Shown piece by piece: positions 58,758-64,000 of a DNA stretch of 64,000 nucleotides. The DNA is from Epiperipatus broadwayi (taxonomy: Eukaryota > Onychophora > Udeonychophora > Euonychophora > Peripatidae). The stretch lies in assembly GCA_028023455.1 (NCBI GenBank), contig JAQFVV010000020.1:9969092-10033091 (forward strand), read 5' to 3'. The stretch's first letter is position 1; each line of letters opens with the position of its first letter. The translations under genes and the position numbers were made by a program. Below the pieces are notes generated by a model. The model was given only the letters and a program-made list of their open reading frames with translations. It was not told the origin of the DNA and did not search any database.

Positions 58758-60115
58758 TAACTGTTATATATATATATATTAGAAGGGACTTGAACACAAA
58801 CCTCACTTTTCAGCTATGCACTCGAAATTATACATTTGATACATACGACAACATACATGTGAAAAGATCTCCAATATACATATATAGTGCTGAACCAGCA
58901 CTCATCAGTTGGTGCAGATCACCATCTCCCACATATATACACAATAAAGGCTCAGTTTGCATTAAGACAGAAAACCTTCAAACTTTATTGAACAATCTTC
59001 AATCTTCTCCATAATCCAACTCTTTGGCCATGCAAATCATTGAAAATAGGATGATGAAACACTCAAATTCCTTGTTGATGCCAATATTATTGTCATAACC
59101 ATGCTACCTTAAGTCACTCTAATCCTTGGATATAAGACCTTAATATGTCCATTTAAATGCACAGAAGAGGAATGGACAGAATACAGGCTGAATATGTAAT
59201 ATTCAAATATAAGTATATTGTCTATACTAAACAATGCAACTAGAAGGGGCTTGAACTTAGACTTTCAAGCTCTTTACAACTATGAATGTAATCTTATACA
59301 ACTAATACACATGAAACATATATGTGAAATATATAAATGATCTCCAATATATGTATTTCATGTTGAACCAGCACTCATTCGGCCTGTATTCTGCCCATCC
59401 CCCTTCTGTGCATTTAAATAGATTAAAATTCTATATGTGAAGGGTTAGAGTGACTTAAGCTCAATGTGGGTATGACAATAATATTGACATTAATAAGAGC
59501 TTTTAGTGTTTCATCATCGGATTTTCAATGATATGGATGGCTGAATAATTGAATTGTGGAGAAAATTTAAACTTAACCATTAAAGTTTGAAGATTTACTA
59601 TCTTAGTATAAACTAAGCACTGATTGTATATATGTGTGGGAAATGATGATGTGGACCAACTGATGAGTTCTGGTTCACCACAAATTACATATATTGGAGA
59701 TCATTTATATTTTTCAAATGTATGTGGTCATCTGTATCAGTTGTATAAGAATGAGTGCACAGTTACAAAGAACTTGAAAGTCTGAGTTCAAGTCCCTTCT
59801 AATTACATTAAGTTTAGCATAGACAATATACTTATATTTAAATAATACATATTAAGCCTGTATTCTACCCATCTTTCTTTTGTGTATTTAAATGGACATA
59901 TTAAAGACCTACATGTGAGGAGTCAGAGTGACTTAAGGTTAACATGGGTATGATAATAATATTGGTATTAACAAAGGCTTTGATTGTTTTGTCATTGGAT
60001 TTTCAAGATATGGATGGCTGAAGAGTTGGAGTGGAGAGAAGATAGAAGCTTGTCCATTAAAGTTTGAAGATTTGCTATCTTAATAAGAACTGAGCAGTGA
60101 TTGTGTGTGTATATA
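58758..60115. repeat. cluster of inverted copies, hammerhead element family B
   Basis: Related units lie in alternating orientation: about 58758-59222 and 59232-59385 read one way, about 59385-59815 and 59870-60115 the other. Shared blocks are CTTGAAC...AGTCCCTTCT ends, ATTAAAGTTTGAAGATTT, GACTTAAG and TGGATGGCTGAA. Three hammerhead relics remain: minus strand at 58925-58866 (GAAA lost), minus strand near 59385-59335 (5' core lost at a junction) and plus strand at 59650-59705 (CUGAUGA at 59660-59666, GAAA changed). Their stem I and III pattern (CCAA with UUGG, AGAUC) matches the intact ribozyme at 30196-30253. Confidence 0.75.
59650..59705 (+). ncRNA. degenerate hammerhead motif, family B
   Basis: CUGAUGA is at 59660-59666 with stem I ACCAA/UUGG and AUGAU/AUCAU outside an internal loop. 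The catalytic GAAA box has become AAAU and stem II pairs poorly. It is a relic by comparison with 30196-30253. Confidence 0.55.
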
Positions 60116-62604
60116 TATATTCTAACCTCCCCCCGCGCATCCTCTCCCCAAAATATATTGTTTATTACGAATATTCCGGGTTCTAGCTCAGTTAACAAAT
60201 AAATAAATGAAATATTCAGCATTGATTAAAATGATTACTAGCTCTAATTTCTAAATACAAATACGGTTCAATTTTTAAAATGAATTAACAAATATTTACT
60301 ATTTTCATGAGACATGGAGTGACAATACGGGGAACGAGATAGACTACATTGAGACATTATCCACACGATATTACCTCAATGGCATAAGAACACTATTCCC
60401 CCTTTTTACTATACCAAATAACTAACTCATAGTATTCTTACGACTTTCTAAGCTCTATTCACTACGATTAAAATAATAATCATATCTTAATCTTCTTTAT
60501 ACCAAGAATCTAGCTCAATTAAATAAAATGAAGTAAAATAAAATAAAATAAAATCTCAGGTTCCTAAATTGTATTCTAACTGATTTAAAATTACGGTAGT
60601 AAAATATGAAAAGGGAATTTTATGTCATAATTTACTACACAGCAACTAACAATAATAAAAATAATAATAACAATAATAATATAATATAATCTTATTTCTT
60701 CTTAAATGAAATAAATAAATACGTACGTGGTAGTAATTTAATAATCTGATAACAGAATACGTGTGGCAACATTAGCATATAATTTAATGTAATATTGTGG
60801 CAACCGACTTATGACCAATGAATAATATAAAATTATGATCTTTTGATTTTAACATACCAATAAATTCTCAAAATTATTATAACACTTTTATGTTTACCTT
60901 TTGTGCAAAACCTATATGTCTGTTTCAATTATAAATGTATCGTGATTTCATGCATCCATGTGGAGAAATAACAACGCGGACACAAAACTTTTGAACAAAT
61001 TTAAAACAAAGTTTATTAACAACATAAATAAATTAACAATATTTTTACATTATGTACATTGGATATCCCTTACTCTCCTATCTCAACTTAGTTTACTAGT
61101 TTATAAAAAATGAAATCAAAATACTATTTATTTTTCCTAGTTAAATCTTATCTTTAAAATGCTTAAGAAAATACAGTATTATTATTTGATTTATTATTAT
61201 GGTTAGCTTGTTACAAAATGCATTTCTTATATGATTATCACTAACACTTTGCATCCCTAATATTATTAAAATTATATTTTTTACAAAATTTACATTCGTA
61301 GTAAAATTCTACTAAATAACAAATTTTAGTTTTATATTGGTTGTATGGAATCTTACAAAGTCAAAACATTGTTCTACATTCGGTATTAGGTTTTTATTGT
61401 TCATTATCCGATGTTTATTAATCCTAATATTCTCATCCAAGCCCTACTTCAGATGATATAATTACAACTATTACTATACCATGCACAAGTATAAGTTTAT
61501 TATACATTATTGAACTATTTTCTTAATAAATATGCAATACTTATTTTCTAAATATTATTTTAACAAAAAAAATTCATTCAAATTTTATTATCACTTTTAA
61601 ATACTTGGTTTAGATTTCTTTTCAAAACTCTTATATTCATTTCCGAATTAATTTTACAATGTATTATATGATTCTTTCTCTCTTTATGATATTTTGGACT
61701 TTCAATTTTAAAATTACACAATTTTATACATTCCAGCAAATAAACTATTCTTACACAAATGATAACATATCTTCAGTTCTATTTTATTCATTATTTCTCT
61801 GAAAATATCATTCTGACCGATGCAGATTCACGAAATAAGGATAGCGAAGATAGATGCATAGGATCAAAATACAACTAGAATATTACTCGTCATAAACCTT
61901 GACAATCATGGCACAGTGAATTAAAAGACACTATAGAGGAGTGACCTTTACCTGTCTACCAACCTCTATTATAGGAACGATGCTAAAGCTATTTCTTCAG
62001 CTTTATTATAACATCAAAAAGTTTAAAGATATGCAAAAAAAAAACACTGTCCAAACTATATGTGTTCAGTCATAGGGCTTAGTTAACTATACTGAAATCA
62101 CACAAACTAAATATGATCCAAATCCTTTATTTTTCCTATTTCTTAAAAAAAAACATCATCTTGGTTTCCTCTCCACTAGTACTTCCAAGTCACTATCCGA
62201 TCTTATTTCTCAAGATTTTTTCTATACTGTACATCGACAAATACATATCTGCATTTCTAACAATAATAAAATTCATTTATTTTAAAGCTATTCCACTGTT
62301 CTATAAGAAAATCTTTTACTACTTTCCTCGTATATTTAATCATATACAAACTATTTTAAAATATCTGAATACTTTATCACATGAAAGTTCAAAAGAATCA
62401 CACAATTGTTCTGTTAAATTATATTATTAATATACTTTAAATAAATTATTGCATGCATATTCCGAATTACTCCTATCTCATTATATGTTAAAAAATGTTG
62501 TATAAAATGTGTACATATAATTTAAACTTTCACATTTCATTCTTAATCAATAGATGATCTAAAAAAAAAATACATTATGCATTATAAATAAATATCAAAA
62601 TTAC
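60116..62604. other. AT-rich sequence with simple repeats
   Basis: Contains AAAAT repeats (60533-60553) and AAT-rich runs (60640-60690). About 61885-61910 (AAAATACAACTAGAATATTA) shares a short phrase with 9813-9838 (AAAATACAACTAGAACACCA), perhaps a fragment of a common repeat. No gene recognised. Confidence 0.45.
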
Positions 62605-62685
62605 CAAACGATCTTTATCTTCTCGATCGCGTTCCGTAGGCTTCACCATCCCATTGATCCTTGTAGATATAATATTCACATCCAT
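62605..62685 (-). CDS. candidate first coding exon, possibly of the Rab34/36 gene
   Basis: On the minus strand an ATG at 62685 opens 27 codons reading MDVNIISTRINGMVKPTERD followed by REDKDRL. These end exactly at a donor (TTG|GTAATT) in phase 0. Composition is distinctly coding-like against AT-rich flanks, with several CpGs. The exon at 15159 starts in phase 0, so a direct splice would keep frame and place DRL before ALFIDASPYT. Rab34/36 proteins have a DRV-like stretch near this position, which is suggestive only. The implied intron of about 47 kb would contain nearly all the transposons described here. It could equally belong to an unrelated gene. Confidence 0.4.
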
Positions 62686-64000
62686 ACACTTTATTTTAAA
62701 CAATATTTCTATAATTTTATCAAGTTATTATATTTGAATTTTAATATTACTAAATTTATGTTTATATGTTTTCCCTAATCTCACATAACATTTTATATTC
62801 TAAAATAACCCCGTAAAAAAATATTTAAAACTATATTTACTGTACTTCTTTATCAAACTTTCTTGAAAACCGTTCATATTAAAGCTAAAAAAAAAAATGT
62901 TTATTATTTCTTCTTCAGTCACTTAATGTTCTATTTTAAGGCAAAACAATTATTGTTCTGTTTAATAAATATTCATAGACGACAATCCTTGGTTTTTCAT
63001 AATATTTAATACAATTATTAATTATGATATTAGTTAATCCCGTAAAGAAAACGTCTACATATTCTCTTCTAATATTTTCTGCTAAGATTTTCCTGCGCGA
63101 CTTTTATGATGCATCTTCTAGGTACTTTGCTTTAAATATTCAGTAAATTTTTCGGTTTCCATGGATCCATTTTCATTAATTAATTTAAATTTATATTTTC
63201 TAAATCAAGCATTTCTCCAATGAACACTTTATAATATTTTTTCAATTCTTCTTAGAGAAAGTTTTCTGTTACTTTTCCATAAAACACAATAGCTCTTTCA
63301 TCTTATTATTCTGTAACTTTTTTCCTTCTTTTAAAATTCTGGTACTATATTTTTGTAATGTTTCCTTTAAAAAGATAAACATTCTTTTTACTCATTATAA
63401 CTTTTACATAATTTTTTTCTATATAATAAACGCATCTTAATTTTTCCATAGAGAAGAATAATAAAAAAAAATTTAGAGTAGCCTTATAAATTTGTGCGTC
63501 ATAATTTTTTCCTGATGGCAAATAACTTCTCTTTTAAGTTTTCCGTATAACGTCCAAATTATATTCCTCTGAGTTACAATAATAAGTTTCTGGTTGAGCA
63601 TAAATAAAGCTGTATCGAGGCACTTTACAAATATTTTTCCTTTAGCAATATTTTTAGGTATTTTTTCCTTTAGTACTTCCATTTTTACCGTAAGGTTTTG
63701 GCTAAACTTGAATAAAATCACTGGCAAGAAAACTTTTAAAAAATTAGCCCTTCATGTAAAGGCAGTCAAAATATTATATGTTAAAAAAAACTTTTAAAAT
63801 AAATACAAAATTTTAAAATTATATCACTTTTCTAGCTTACGGTCTTATTCAGCTAAAAAATATGTTACTCCCTCCTTCACTTACACATTACTTTCCCCCG
63901 CTTCGTCTAATTCTTATATTTTGTCTGCTAAAATACCTCCGTTGATTGGTTAATGACTTTTTTTAGCGCGAACAAATTTACACATTTTAGTTTTATAATA
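62686..64000. other. AT-rich sequence, possible upstream region
   Basis: No gene recognised. If the exon at 62605-62685 is real, this would hold its 5' UTR and promoter. CpG-bearing spots occur near 63095 and 63965. No specific promoter motif can be supported. Confidence 0.35.

Noticed and set aside
58610-59014. 134-codon plus-strand frame as a protein gene
   Set aside because: Most of it reads through the family-B repeat unit, including the antisense of a hammerhead relic, so the open frame is incidental.

Overview
This is an AT-rich (very roughly three-quarters A+T) stretch of animal nuclear DNA. It has spliced host exons with GT-AG junctions, long non-coding tracts, microsatellites and many dead retroelements. 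RTE-type LINEs, PHD-finger LINEs, a Penelope-like element, tRNA-derived SINEs, hAT pieces and hammerhead-ribozyme repeats together suggest a large-genomed invertebrate. I cannot name the species. No rRNA, CRISPR array, operon or bacterial gene is visible.

Host coding content is tiny. Two minus-strand exons (15159-15068 and 14655-14590) join in phase and encode the N-terminal region and P-loop of a Rab34/Rab36-type GTPase. A third minus-strand candidate first exon (62685-62605) has a compatible phase and could be its start. If so, most of the window is one transposon-filled intron. An orphan terminal exon candidate lies at 48811-48721.

Layout. 0-17 kb: a palindromic repeat, a 5'-truncated RTE copy split by a ribozyme element, a TA-flanked inverted-repeat transposon, three antisense tRNA-Gly-derived SINEs and the Rab exons. 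17.3-27.7 kb: three copies of a PHD-finger LINE. The first is interrupted by a ribozyme element and by a full-length 3284-bp RTE with an 11-bp target duplication. 29.5-33 kb: a palindrome with a well-formed hammerhead ribozyme, a hAT MITE and another ribozyme element. 33.8-43.6 kb: an RTE copy with an inverted 5' end, a Penelope-like GIY-YIG element between perfect 68-bp inverted repeats, and an RTE copy split by a conspicuously GC-richer LINE. 45-56 kb: more ribozyme elements, a palindromic insertion beside a dead hAT transposase, and a MITE-like repeat. 58.8-60.1 kb: a cluster of inverted copies carrying decayed hammerheads.

The most interesting system is a set of non-autonomous, largely palindromic elements with type I hammerhead self-cleaving ribozymes. 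One family has eight copies here. Where both ends are readable, five copies show 12-13-bp target-site duplications and the same two unlike termini. A second family has one very well-formed hammerhead (30196-30253) and a decayed cluster. The Penelope-like element carries a degenerate hammerhead at the edge of its own repeat. This fits the known link between hammerheads, Penelope-like elements and retrozymes, and suggests a mobilising partner.
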